Shown piece by piece: positions 45,693 to 56,839 of a stretch of 64,000 nucleotides of DNA. The stretch's first letter is position 1. The number at the start of each line of letters is the position of its first letter. Position numbers and translations under genes: made by a program. The notes beneath the pieces are model-generated. The model made no database searches. It was not told the origin of the DNA and worked only from the letters and a program-made list of their open reading frames with translations. The stretch comes from Astrothelium macrocarpum. Lineage: Eukaryota > Ascomycota > Dothideomycetes > Trypetheliales > Trypetheliaceae. The DNA is taken from contig JAGEMR010000074.1 in assembly GCA_021030915.1 (NCBI GenBank), positions 91,869 through 155,868 on the forward strand. The letters are read 5' to 3'.

Positions 45693-46541
45693 TTATGTGG
45701 TAGCGCACTGCTCAATGACCTCGACAACCTTCTTCGGCTGGCTGAGCCAGACACTATGGCTGGCATCCACCTTGACAATGTTCCATGGCTTTTCACTATC
45801 CGCCTCCCGATTCTTCAGCATCAACTCCTGCAGGAATGGATAAACACCTTGATCTCTTTCACATAGCAGGTAGGTACAGCGCACCATACCGTTGGTCCAA
45901 CAATTTGATTCAACCTCGGAAAGAAAGGTAGAGACAGGTTGAGGCCGCATCTTCTCTATGAAAGGCTTCGAAGCTTCCTTGGACAAGTCGTTGTAAAAGG
46001 TTTCGTGGAAGTCGTCGACAAGGCAATTGGAAGTATCGTTGGGCTGCAATAATCAGCAAATACGTCCTATTTGAACACGAATATGTCCATGAAGATGCTT
46101 GTGCTCTCTGCATCAACATGACTGACGTACGTCTTCAATAAGATATGGTGGCTTTTGTGGAAACTGGCCTAATAAGCTTTGGCCCTTATCCACTAGAAAT
46201 GCGGCGATAAAGACAGCAGCGACAACACCGCCCTGCTGGCCTTGTGCATTCCTCCGAACCTTTTCCAGACCTTCCACGGCGCCAGCACCCGCCATACCAC
46301 CGTAGGAATGCATTACGATCACGACGTCTTTGCCCTCCCCGTTGACGAGGTGCTCTAACTCCTTGCGAACGACGGCGACATCCTCAAGGTGGGATTTCAC
46401 TGCCGGTTTACTGCCAGGACTGACAAGAGCGACAGCAGTGGTAGGATAGGAAAGAACAGAGAGCTGCTCCCGAACAACATCCCAGCAAGTAACATCGTGC
46501 CAGGCACCGTGGACAAGAACGATGGTAGGCTTAGAATTCAT
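45693..46541 (-). CDS. Small alpha/beta hydrolase (esterase-like)
   Basis: Two exons on the minus strand, 46541-46131 and 46043-45693, with a GTACGT...CAG intron of 87 nt; 253 residues. The start MNSKPTIVLVHGAWH begins directly with the first beta strand; the frame stays open upstream to 46,616. Motifs: VHGAWHDVTCWD (oxyanion region), nucleophile elbow VMHSYGGM and a late DASHSVWLSQP histidine, with Asp expected near CERDQGVYPF. This is the compact single-domain architecture of alpha/beta hydrolase-6 proteins, related to esterases that act on small methyl esters. There is no signal peptide, so it is likely cytosolic. Substrate unknown. Confidence 0.8.
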
Positions 46542-48086
46542 TGTGAACAGTTGTGTGTTCACTCTTGATGAGATAGTAGTTGACCAATCTCGATAAGAAG
46601 GTTCAGCAATGAACAATCAATGACAATCGGACCAAATAGTATTGGACATCAACAAGGCGCGTCTGTTAATTAGATAGCGTAGGATTTGGTCATCCTTGGA
46701 TCAGCGCTCGCATGGTTCGACTGGTCCCCAAAAGGCGTGTTATAAGGGAAACGTTACCCCGACTTTACTCTTACAAGTCGAACTTTTCGAATTTGAAGCA
46801 ACGCTCCACGTGCGCGAAGGGAAGGGAAGAAAAGAAAAGAGACAGAGAGAGAGAGGCTTGAATTGGGAATACTTGCTCTGGCCTCGCACATTTTAGGCTG
46901 GCTCTTGGCCTACGAAGATTACTCCACATCGCACCGACTGTCACAATCTTCGATCCTGTCCACCGGTCAGAGGCACTGCTGATCGACGTAGGCCAAACCC
47001 GCTGAAAAAGCGAGTAATTGTTTGGGCGGCACGGTAAAGGTTGGCCGGCTGGTAGCAGCTGAAAACAGTGCCAGCCAATTGTCCGTGCACCAGATCGGTA
47101 ACTTCAGCCCCCAACCTTCCTCAGTTCGATGCGAGTCTTGGTCAAGTGTAGCCGGATAACGGGATCAGGCCATCCCTCCCAAGTTCATTGACTCATGATA
47201 TTTCAGGGTCTCTTCAGCATAACTTGACTCGAACTATCTAAAAGTTTATTTAACTGAATATGAATTATCTCTGCAACTTCAGTCTGTCAAAAGCGCAATC
47301 CTACTGTATTAGCCTTCGTCTCAAAGTCAAAGACATCGGACCTGTTTCAAAGTATGTCAGACACTCAGTTACCATGTAGTATCTTAAAGTGTGATAAGAT
47401 CAGGTACAGTTGCCGTGCACGGTTCACAGTAAGGGATGTCGAGCCACAAGATATCCAATCCACAATACATATATTAAAAAGGTTTTGGAGAATAACGGCA
47501 CGATCCATAATACGTAGTGTCTTGATTGAATCATCTCATCGAATAGAGGTTTCCTAAATTTTGTTGACAGTATGACAGCTCATGTATGCAAGACTCGTAA
47601 GGACTAGTCTGGACTTTCAGCTGCACTGAAACCAGATAATTCCTGTATCACTGCAACTACATATTGTAGAGCCATTACTCTCAGGGGTTGCAAGAGTTTA
47701 ATAGATTGGGTGTTGGTGAGGAACGTTGCCACACGTATGAAGGGTGGTCAGTTCGTTCACTTGTCTCGGCCCCTGAGAACATCACAAGCACCTACACTTT
47801 ACCTCGAGTCCTAACTAATAACGGCAGATTGGGTTCAAACTATTCCTCCGATCGAGCGCATTCAAATGCTGTTGACATTAGAAAATTACTGGCTGAATGT
47901 CCAAGGAGACCCTCAACGGTTGAAACCGCCAGAAATCGTTCAGGTAATCCTCTATGCAGGCACAATCCCCTACCCCGTACGAGGTAGACTTGTCGCACAC
48001 ATGAAACTATCTGTGCTAGAAGCAATCTTGCCAGAAATCATCCCTTTCAATTGCTGAAAGAGGGATCGCGGAACGACACCTCAAAA
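46542..48086. other. 1.5-kb gene-poor gap
   Basis: No supported gene. A purine-rich stretch lies near 46,800-46,860. The gap marks the change from the dense housekeeping block to the sparse accessory block. Confidence 0.45.
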
Positions 48087-49025
48087 ATGCTTTTCGTGAC
48101 TGAAGTATTATTGATATTTTTCTGCTTTAAAATCCAACGAAGCCAGTGCTCCAAGCAATGCTATAATCTCGCCGGTACAGCGATAGAGTTTCTCCCATGC
48201 CGCCCAAATGACGATGTCAGCCCATGCTGTGCGATCAAAGAACCACCCATGGCTTCAGATACCTGTCTCGAGCCGATGGGATGGTGTCTCTCACCCCAAG
48301 GATCGATTTGGCAGAGCGGATGCACCGACAAAGAAGGCAAAGACAATAACTGCCCTCACGGTTGTCCTGACGGTAAACCTAATTCGTTGCGAGTTTCAGT
48401 TATTCTCATTTCACTAAGCTTCATTCAAGGACTCACAAACTTCACTCAACCACCGGCAGCATCGGACGGGCGCTGGTCCCCAGGAGAGCAGGTGCCAAAT
48501 TGGTCTATCCAACTTTGCTCCAATGGCAATATGTGCTGTCGCGCAGATGACAACAATGACTGCTGCGGGAATGCGACACTGCTCATCAGTAGCTCAGCTA
48601 CATTGAACTTTTCGATATTGTATCCATCAACGCCGTATACCTGGAGTTTAAGCCAGACATTAGAAAGTTTGGTGCCCTCGAGTTCGAATCAGACATCAGA
48701 GATTCCCGCACCCACCAATAACTCTTCTGCTTTGAGCCATGAATCACAATGTCCAATGCCCGTACGGACTTCTGATAAACGGCTTGGCGAAGAGGTTATC
48801 ATTCCACTTGGCATTGCATTTGCCGCTGCCCTCATTACGGCAGTGATCTTCTGGAGACAGAAGCAGGGACTGGAGAGAAAATTGGTAGATATACAGCACC
48901 CGACGAGAGCTTCAGAGCCAAACGCGAAGTCAGACAGGGCTATTGGAAAGAACATCATAGCACAAGCGGCGTCGCGTTCATTGTTTGAACTTGACGGAAG
49001 TCAGGCTGTCAAAGAGATGCCTTAA
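48087..49025 (+). CDS. Cys-rich single-pass membrane protein, function unknown
   Basis: The ATG at 48,087 gives a hydrophobic signal peptide (MLFVTEVLLIFFCFKI) followed by a Cys-rich ectodomain (CCAIKEPP, CLEPMGWC, CPHGCPDG, MCCRADDNNDCCGN), a Ser/Thr/Asn stalk and one transmembrane helix (IIPLGIAFAAALITAVIFW). A basic cytosolic tail of about 50 residues closes it. Similar layouts occur in many unnamed fungal surface proteins, so I give no function. An intron at 48,373-48,429 (GTAAAC...CAAG, 57 nt, with a CACTAAG branch-like site) would join CPDG to LTNFTQPP. Because 57 is a multiple of three and the intron has no stop, the unspliced frame is open too. The protein is about 293 residues if spliced. 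Confidence 0.65.
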   Translation: MLFVTEVLLIFFCFKIQRSQCSKQCYNLAGTAIEFLPCRPNDDVSPCCAIKEPPMASDTCLEPMGWCLSPQGSIWQSGCTDKEGKDNNCPHGCPDGKPNSLRVSVILISLSFIQGLTNFTQPPAASDGRWSPGEQVPNWSIQLCSNGNMCCRADDNNDCCGNATLLISSSATLNFSILYPSTPYTWSLSQTLESLVPSSSNQTSEIPAPTNNSSALSHESQCPMPVRTSDKRLGEEVIIPLGIAFAAALITAVIFWRQKQGLERKLVDIQHPTRASEPNAKSDRAIGKNIIAQAASRSLFELDGSQAVKEMP

Positions 49026-49352
49026 TATATAGGATGCTTGCAGAGTTTTAGGGAAGGTAGATGATAGCGTATTTGGTTCGATCATTTGGAATAGCAGCAT
49101 GCAAGTTCATTTGCCTTTATGAACAACTCCTTCTGCTCCACGAGATCCCTGTGGCTTGACGTTTCTTTTTGTTGTCGAAAAATTTACCTATTCCGCTTCG
49201 CTAGTGCTCTTTGGAGTGATTTCTGATGGCTTGCCCAGCGCTTGTAGCAACAAGGCCTATACACTATCATTGTGGTAGATACCTGTATGAATAATTGTTT
49301 TTCGATATAATTTCACGGCTCTTCAAAGCCATCTTTGTATAACAGACCCGTA

Positions 49353-50387
49353 CTATATTGTCTGAGCCCGGGACTGGCTGGATTTTGGGTTTTGAATTGT
49401 TCGGCGTGTATCCCTGCCTGAATCTGGGTGGACCTCCAGGCCTTGTCGCATGTTCTCCAGTTCCAAAAGCAGAATGAATTGACAGACAAGCGCACTGACG
49501 GCATATATGACAAAAACCTGCAGCGCTTCTAATGTACTAATGAAAACCAAGGAAGAGAGTACCAGAACTCCGAATATCATGTGAATGATCGCACAAGTCG
49601 ATGCAATCCAGTACACGATTTCCGAGAGGAAGTTATCACTGCCTTGAACTGCCTGACAATACGTAGTGGATTGGATGATGGACCAAACAGATGGTTTAGA
49701 GCCATCTTGGAGTCGAAGACGAACAGCAATCATGCCCCAGGCGTGTACTACCACGCCGAGAAGACTCCACACCAGTGGCATAAAGAGAGCTGCACATCGC
49801 CAACCGGAGATGGTACGAATGTCTGTGTACACGGAATTACGGACATTGCTGGCAATGGCCAACAGAGCTCCAAGGTAGCTCAGCATGTTGAAAAAGACTC
49901 GAAATCGATTGTCTTGACGAGCGAGCCATGTGGACCAAAGCACATACGTTCTCGATGCCGGCCGGGTGAATGGCTCGCAAACATCGATGTGGCCAAATAA
50001 ACGACCCACATTAGTAGCTGGCGATCCAAGAGCTAGGAGCAAAGCAAGCAACGGCTTATAAGTCGACAAAGCAGATGTTTCTGCTATGGTCGGACCCAAG
50101 AACACTAATATAGCAGGCACGAGTCCGAGCAGCACTTGAGCTGAGGCAAAATTCGACTGCATCGTGCCGGTGACATTTTGGAGGATACAATCAGCTGCGC
50201 ACGCGCATGGATAGGGGCACTCGGATCGGTTATTTTTTATGTAATTTGTCAATTGCTGCTGGCATACAGGAGTTGCTTCGAGCCAATTTTTCTCGTACGC
50301 GGGAAACCAATGTTGGAGTTTGAGTCGAAGGATGGCTTGACCAAGAGGCAGAAATCCAACAAGCAGAAGAATCGAGGGCAGCCTCAT
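49353..50387 (-). CDS. Multi-pass membrane protein, function unknown
   Basis: Single exon, 344 residues. A signal-like N-terminus (MRLPSILLLVGFLPLGQA) is followed by a short Cys-rich luminal segment (SECPYPCACAADC), then about six hydrophobic helices (for example AQVLLGLVPAILVFLGP, PLLALLLALGS, ALFMPLVWSLLGVVVHAWG, FGVLVLSSLVFISTL, ALVCQFILLLEL) and a polar tail. It resembles lineage-restricted fungal integral membrane proteins often seen in accessory regions. It converges with the Cys-rich membrane protein gene, 327 bp apart. No function is proposed. Confidence 0.65.
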   Translation of the reverse strand: MRLPSILLLVGFLPLGQAILRLKLQHWFPAYEKNWLEATPVCQQQLTNYIKNNRSECPYPCACAADCILQNVTGTMQSNFASAQVLLGLVPAILVFLGPTIAETSALSTYKPLLALLLALGSPATNVGRLFGHIDVCEPFTRPASRTYVLWSTWLARQDNRFRVFFNMLSYLGALLAIASNVRNSVYTDIRTISGWRCAALFMPLVWSLLGVVVHAWGMIAVRLRLQDGSKPSVWSIIQSTTYCQAVQGSDNFLSEIVYWIASTCAIIHMIFGVLVLSSLVFISTLEALQVFVIYAVSALVCQFILLLELENMRQGLEVHPDSGRDTRRTIQNPKSSQSRAQTI

Positions 50388-51377
50388 CAGTGCTTGGGTT
50401 CAGAAGAACGATCGTTCTGAATCTAAATGCGGCTAAAAGAGTACGGCAATGTCAACTGACGAAGGGCTGAAGGGCAAATCAACGCCTGTTGGAAGAAGAA
50501 ACAATGGGAGTTCAGCCATGCATTCCGGAAACAGGAAACGGGCCTTAAGTAGTGTTCACTACTCTTGTAAATGGCGTATTGGAAAGATACGCAACAGTAA
50601 GTAGAGAGCATGTCATTGGAGAGCGAGCTGCTGTCCCATCCACGTGGGGCGTAAAAGTGAAACTCAGCCGCCCAGAGAATCAAAGCTTCTCTCAGCTCCT
50701 CAGACGACAAATCAAAGGCGAGCATCTCGCCAGCTGGGCGGCTGAGACGATAAATCAGAAAGATGGTATGTCATGTGTGGAAGGCACTTACCTTTGGGTT
50801 GGAATCTAAACAAAAATGAATACCATTGGGGTGTCACGTACATAAAATATTATGCGACGTCCTAGGACGCAAGCGCACTAGCGCGTTCCGTCCGCGTCGT
50901 AGACTGCACGTCAGTTGTGTTCAACCAAGCACATTATTGCTCCTAGACCAGCGTACCTCTGGAAATTCATATAACTTACAATGATAAGATTGACTGTAGG
51001 TGAAATGGTTCTGTGCAATATCTAGGCAAGCAGTTCCTACTTTCACGGCTTCCATATTCTAGACCGGCATCCCAATCACATCCGGGGATGTTTCAATTAA
51101 TTGCCTTTATTATCTTGCGATATCTGGGAAGCTTACGCAGCAGCAGACGCAGCAAAAGAAAGAAGTCATCCTACATTTTGGAAGGGAATGCGACAGCTTT
51201 GGTCTAGTTCACGCTTGCGAATACGGAAAAGTTGCAACATTTTGCCGCCCAACGCTGCTTGATATATCATTACCATTTCAGAAGCAGTTTGCAAATGATT
51301 ATGATCTCCGGCAAGCCTTGCTTTCTGTCCAAACACATCAGGTGCACCGCGGTACTGCTACGACCTGAGCAAATTAT
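50388..51377. other. Gene-poor gap, nothing identified
   Basis: About 1 kb with no supported gene. The last 150 bases may hold the lost N-terminus of the HET pseudogene, but stops interrupt it. Confidence 0.45.
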
Positions 51378-53265
51378 TTGAGATTCCTGACATCCAATAT
51401 TGAAAATCGTCTAGGAAACAACGAGGATACCCGAGATGACGCCGATGACAACTTAGAAAGGTCCGAGTTGTCAATTTTGGGATCAAATAACTCTGGGCCA
51501 CTATGCTCATGTGCGAATTACGATGCTACGTACTTTCAAGAAATTACTCGACTGCTAAAACTGACTGAGTTGGCAGAGCCCCCAAATTGCACTCATTATG
51601 TTGCTTTGTCATATTGTTGGCAGAGTGCGGACAAACCTCGTAACCTCGATGCAAACAGCATCTATACCATTAATACTTCCAGCGGAACACGGCGCAACAA
51701 TATAAGCTCTGAGGTTCTGGATCGTGCCATTGCCTTTGCGAGACCTAGAAAAATGGCTTATATCTGGATCGACCAAGAATGCATAAAGCAAAATGATGAA
51801 ACTGATAAAACTTAAGATATCCAGGCTATGGATTTGGTATACCAGCAAGCAGAATATTGTCTAGGCCTTCTCAACATCCATCCTGCTGACCAGAAACGTA
51901 TCGACGCTCTGAATGCGATGCTCGGGAACGCCGGCATCACGAAAGACCAATTACATGCACTAGCTGATGTATTGGAGCTTATTCTATCAGATTCCTGGTT
52001 CACGCGTGCGTGGATCTTGCAAGAATCATTAACTGGCGCTGCGCAGATGACGTTGCAAGTGAAGTGCGACCGAAAGCACTATTTCTTGGACCAATGTTTA
52101 GCATCTCGAATGAATACATGGAAATCGAACTCACTCAATTGCATGCATATCTCTCTACGTGGCTTCCCACGACTCTGAAAGACACGACGGCCACTTCTAC
52201 GATCGGATCAGTAATAGCAAATAGACTCACAGATGTTATTGAAAAATGGTTTGGAATACTTCCTCCCCAGGTACCTGTTGGTTTGCGACCAGATCGACGC
52301 TTGACATGTAATGCTGCAGCAGCGATTTCTTATCATAAGAGACGTAAGAATACATGGATCGCGGATACAATCGCCATCATGGCCAGCCTTTGCGTTTGTC
52401 ACAAACGTCTGGATTCTTCAAAATTGGACCGGCTTGGATTTAGCATTAGTACCTGTGCTTTTGTCTTGAGTATCACAGACGGCTATATATCCATTCTTCC
52501 AGGTTTTGTTCATCCGTCAAGGAACACTAGTGGCAGAACGGACTTCCTTGAGCCGCTAGATCGTAATATTGGTCAAAGAACGCTCGGTTTCACGTGGGAC
52601 CTTCCCGAGCGGGCGAGCTTGGACTATCCCAAATACATCGAGACAGAGCGAACAGATGCGGCATTCCAGCTTTTTCCAAGCACCTTAACACGGTCAGGAT
52701 GGCTATTGGACGGTTGGGTTTGGTGTTTTGATCATGCGATTAATCTAGAACCAGTCAAGACCAAGCTAGCAGCCAACTGGGACCTCTTTGATATCAGATC
52801 ATCGTCCCTTCTAAACTTATCATCACGGCAATTTCTAGTGTATATGATGCTTGCGCTGCTTTGCCTTCTCGCTGAGACGGGATGCAGCGGGATGGCCAAT
52901 CTTTTCCGGAATCTCGTGCGACTCCAACCAACGGAACAACAGCGTCGAGACATCCCTGAAACGGGATCAAATTCCAAAGCCTCGTTTGAGCAAATCATTA
53001 CCGTGAGAACGCGGCAAATTATCTGGCCCAATCCAATTCCATTCCATTTACGTGTTCCCCGGTCAGATCCTTCTAATCCTTTTATGAATATCAAAGGAAA
53101 GACATGTGGCGAATCTTCGAGGCTATTGTTCGGGACGGCCGTCTCTTCGTTGGTTGCACAGAGGGTAGCAAAGCCACCGTCGACACTTACCACGCATCTT
53201 TTGATGGAGCGAGCGCAGGTGTGCTCTATTTCAGTCCTATAGAGTATAGCGAAGGGCATGTCTAG
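51378..53265 (+). pseudogene. HET-domain (heterokaryon incompatibility) pseudogene
   Basis: The first frame carries the HET signature: YVALSYCWQ, then a helix with IWIDQECIKQNDETDKT. It is stopped by TAA at 51,813-51,815, exactly where the motif should read E-D-I-Q, so GAA became TAA. The same frame continues with MDLVYQQAEYCLGLL and SWFTRAWILQES. Near 52,075 the homology moves to another frame (ALFLGPMFSISNEYMEIELT...IADTIAIMASLC), which runs to 53,242. From about 53,095 a third frame gives the typical C-terminus (WRIFEAIVRDGRLFVG...) and ends at TAG 53,263-53,265. One nonsense change and two frameshifts make a pseudogene likely. HET genes mediate non-self recognition between strains. Confidence 0.8.
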
Positions 53266-53766
53266 TGTCACTCTTTCAACAGCTTTCAGCCACCCGCTTT
53301 CCGAGTCTCGAGGACTTGCAGGCGATCGCCTGAGGATTATGAGATACTTACGTTCCATAGATTAGATACAGGTGAATAGTTGATTGATCTGCCGCGGCTT
53401 TGTCATGTCTGTCTGGAATGAGAGCAGATGCTCAAGATAACCTTCCAAGAAAGCCCATCTTGTAAGAAAGGGAGGTAGAGAGATGTTTTGACGGCGTCTG
53501 CCGGAGTAAGGACATAAGTGAACAGCACACAGTCAGGACACAGCCTGAAACCAACCTCTTGTGTAAGTGGGGGCGAAACATTGGGGCGGTCACGAGCGGA
53601 GTCGGGGACGCATGAGAGAAGAGCAGAGGGTGAGAACGAATTCCCGACTGCTAGCTAAGACGCGCATCACACATTGAACCAGTCTATCACGATTCCATTT
53701 AACGGCATTTACAAACAATTTCCTTCATCAAAGGGGTTTCCTTTCTCGTTGTTTGTCATGATTCAA
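53266..53766. other. Intergenic, nothing identified
   Basis: Spacer between the ends of the HET pseudogene and the SesA-like gene, which converge. Confidence 0.45.
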
Positions 53767-54581
53767 TCACGAATTCTCCTTTTTCTTACTCTCTTCGCTC
53801 TCCTGCACAATCTTGCTCTTGTCGTCGTCTTTCCCGGCACCTAGTTTTGTATTCCCTATTATGCTCTTGCTTTTATTCGTGACTTTGGTTCCGGTACCAT
53901 TGACACGAATAGACCCATCACCTCCATTCGCCCATTCTTGCCAACTTGAATCATCGATGTTCATTTGGGACACCTCGAGTTCGATATTTGATTTAGTGCT
54001 TGGCCCCTTCCAAGGTCAGTTGACCTAGTTCAGTAGTGCTTAGTTGATTATCTTACTTTTTGATCGACCGGCTTGTTTGACTTGTTCCCTGAACCTATGG
54101 GCTTGGAAGATGCTGCTTCGCTTTGAATAGGTACAGGACCGCGTCCATTGCCCGCAGAAGCCATATTGATTTGAACGATTTCGTTTCGAATTTGGTTCAA
54201 GGCGACTTGACTTCTCTGTGAAATGTGAAGATGAAGGAGATCTCTTTTGAGGCTGAGAGCGGCAAAGGCTTCGGAGAGAACTTCAGGCCTAGCAATCAAA
54301 ACCCAATTCAATCCAAGAAAACCCTTCTGGAGGATAAAATTCTGGATCTTGCGAGCAAGCTCAGAAATGCCTCGCAATAGCTCGATCACTGGTCCTGGAA
54401 GCTCTTCTTCCCGGGGAATACGCTGAACAATATTCAACAATATAGAGACGTTATGTTCTTGATCACGATACGCCGTTGGACCGTTGCGGATGGCTTGATA
54501 TAACCGAAGAAGGCATTGGGCAGCATTCCATCCGTAGGCAACCAGCTGAGAAATGCTGGCGCTATCTCCAACCAAGTCCAT
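53767..54581 (-). CDS. SesA-like helical domain protein with possible C-terminal amyloid-signalling motif
   Basis: Two exons on the minus strand, 54581-54057 and 54006-53767, with a 50-nt GTAAGA...AAG intron; 254 residues. The start MDLVGDSASISQLVAYGWN resembles the N-terminal helical domains (SesA or fungal STAND N-terminal type) found on NLR-like proteins and as stand-alone partners. About 140 helical residues are followed by a polar linker. The C-terminus, coded by exon 2, holds GDGSIRVNGTGTKVTNKSK then SIIGNTKLGAG (residues about 204-233), a Gly/Asn/Thr-rich alternating pattern ending S-K-x-I-I-G-N. This recalls the HET-s-type motif (S/A-R/K-x-x-x-G-N), but the match is by eye. A charged tail (ESEESKKKENS) closes the protein. 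The frame continues upstream of 54,581, but that part looks non-coding. Confidence 0.6.
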
Positions 54582-55150
54582 GGGGTCTGGCACGGCACAG
54601 TGATGGTCTGTCCTCAGGTCACGTCCACCAGAGCCGCATTCGGGGGCCGTAATCTGAAGCCTTACAGCCCTACTGCTCAGTGTTGTGCTTTCGGGCGTAT
54701 CTTGGGCGCACACACATGTAGGATATGCTGGCACCGGATCGACGGCAAGTGGATACGGACGTTGCTGACATTGCATTCATTGTTGCCACCTCTGACCTCA
54801 AATGAGAACATTGCAGAGAATGTCGAGGATTCGGATGAAAATGTCAATAGAGAAATTGGGATGAGCTGTGGTGTACGAAGCTCACCCTACCCTAGCTTGA
54901 CCGCCCAATCCACTGCACTTTTGATGTAACTTGACTGAATCAAAAGCAGATTAGCAACAAGTGATCCCGTCTCTCAAACGTTCGTTTTCATGGTCTGGGT
55001 CCAAATGCATTATGTCAAGCCTTTGATCTGAAGCTCTGGATTGGCCTCAAAATATACCTCAAGAAGAAATCCCGGATTTGAGCTGCGTCTGCCTAAAATT
55101 TTCTCTATTACCTGGCCAATCGCAGTGAAGTACTTAAGCAGAGTGAAGTC
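54582..55150. other. Intergenic, nothing identified
   Basis: Upstream region of the SesA-like gene and of the next plus-strand gene. No supported feature. Confidence 0.4.
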
Positions 55151-55870
55151 ATGGCGAACCCCGCTGAGAAGCAGCAAAGTGCGCCCCAGTCACTGCCTCA
55201 AACACACGCCAAGTCAGATGAAGACTCAAATACGAGTCGATCATGTCGTACAAAGATAACATCTGAGAAGCGCATAACAAGTTCTGTATCAGATGCCTGA
55301 GACTTTACAGCGGTGGCAACGTAGTGGCATCGAGGCCTTCGTGGTCCTCTGATAAAACCATGGCGAGTTCCAAGCCTACCTTGAGATCTACATCTTATTC
55401 GATCTGGATAACAGCATGCCTTCTGAAGAGTCAGCAGCCTTATCCGTCCCCGGTAATCATGCAAGTAACGAGTCCTGTCAATCTTTTGGGAACTCCGTTA
55501 AACACAGGCATGGTTCCAGGTTTAATACCCTGGTGATCAATCTTCCGACACACTTCATCCTTGCCATTGCTGTCGTAGTCTTGGCTGTTTTGATTTCCGT
55601 TTGGGTTTCGCGAGAATGTATTGACTCTCGTGATCTGGGCACGTCTTGTCCTACTGGTGTAAGAATCTCGACAGTGCGCTTTTCATCTGTTTCCTAATGA
55701 GATTGTTGTGTAGTGTGTCGCGTTTGCCCAATCATCTTCTGTTGCGAGTGCTTCTTGCGATTCCCCATTATCCTCTTTGATTTCCTGCGATCACCCAGTA
55801 TCCTCTTCGATATCTTGCGGGACCCCATCACCATCAATTCCGACTGCAACGACTGTGACCACATCATAAC
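55151..55870 (+). pseudogene. Small transmembrane protein gene, broken or incompletely modelled
   Basis: Three coding-like pieces. 55,151-55,294 starts MANPAEKQQSAPQ and ends at a TGA. A second frame (about 55,280-55,658) reads LQRWQRSGIEAFVVL, meets two adjacent stops (55,350-55,355), then continues NHGEFQAYLEIYILFDLDNSM and a clear membrane helix (LPTHFILAIAVVVLAVLISVWV). An intron at 55,659-55,714 (GTAAGA...TAG, CCTAATG branch-like) joins CPTG to CVAFAQSSSVASASCDSP, a Ser/Cys/Pro-rich ectodomain ending at TAA 55,868-55,870. The last two exons alone would make a 132-residue type II membrane protein from the ATG at 55,416. The adjacent stops suggest decay, unless another intron removes them. 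No function is recognised. Confidence 0.4.
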
Positions 55871-56839
55871 TTTAAGCTTTATCGCAATTCGTGGGCATGG
55901 AGACAAGTTTCATACGTTCAATCTCCTATGCAAGAGCAGGACTCTTTGTATTAAAAGCGACATCGTCATCTCGTCATATATGAGGTTTCTTGGCGATCAC
56001 ACTATTTTTAATTTCCATAGCCATAGTAGCAAGGAGAGCATGACATTTTTTGAATACTGATAAATTTGAAGAAACTAGCCGCTTCGTAAATAGTGCCTTT
56101 GTTTGCGCGAATTAACACTACCTAAGGTACTCACTCATATTGCCATTTGCACGCGATATCACCAAAAATCATTTCTCCGAGGTCCCCTCACATAGCCAAA
56201 GCAAGCACCGTCAATCATACTGCAGTATATTTGCTCCTTAACACGACTAATCCGATGACAAGCTTTCTGTTCGTTCGTCAGAACTGATTGCCTTCTCTTC
56301 TTAGATGTTCTCCGTTCACTTCGCTAGTGGACGGCCCCCTTCCGACATTGCGGGTTCAGCATTAGGAGCAGTCTTTGATCCATGCCATTTATGAAAACCT
56401 TCTCAAAGGTGTGTGTAGCAGTGGTCGTCCTACGCTCACGGGCTAAGCCGCACATCCGAAGGATTCGACAAAGGCTTTTGGGGTGTGTGGCGGACCCAAT
56501 CATGAGTCCCATCGGCCACTCGTGCCTGTCCGGCGCGGACCTCCAACGTTACCCTCGAGTCTGAGCATTGTCGAAGCAAAGCCGTCAGTCGAACCCTACA
56601 ACGTTCACTCGGTGCAGCAAGTGAGCAATAAATACTCTGCGAGCCTTGATGTCAATCAAGAACATTTGCCACCTTCTTAATGAAGCCGAAGCTCGATGCG
56701 ACCGAAGATGGCGTGCATGTTCTTTCCGTTGACAGCGCATCCTTAAGATCAAGCGCCGGCGGCATTAGTGTAAGGTTTTTCTACTTCAATTCCTTCGATT
56801 TTCTTCTCTTCGGCCTTTATTCTGGTCATTGTTCCTGAA
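55871..56839. other. Intergenic, nothing identified
   Basis: About 970 bp. The last 80 bp are a pyrimidine-rich leader in front of the next gene. Confidence 0.45.

Noticed and set aside
51378..53265. RIP as the cause of HET gene inactivation
   Set aside because: The readable lesions are a G-to-T change and frame changes, and base composition is normal, not AT-shifted.
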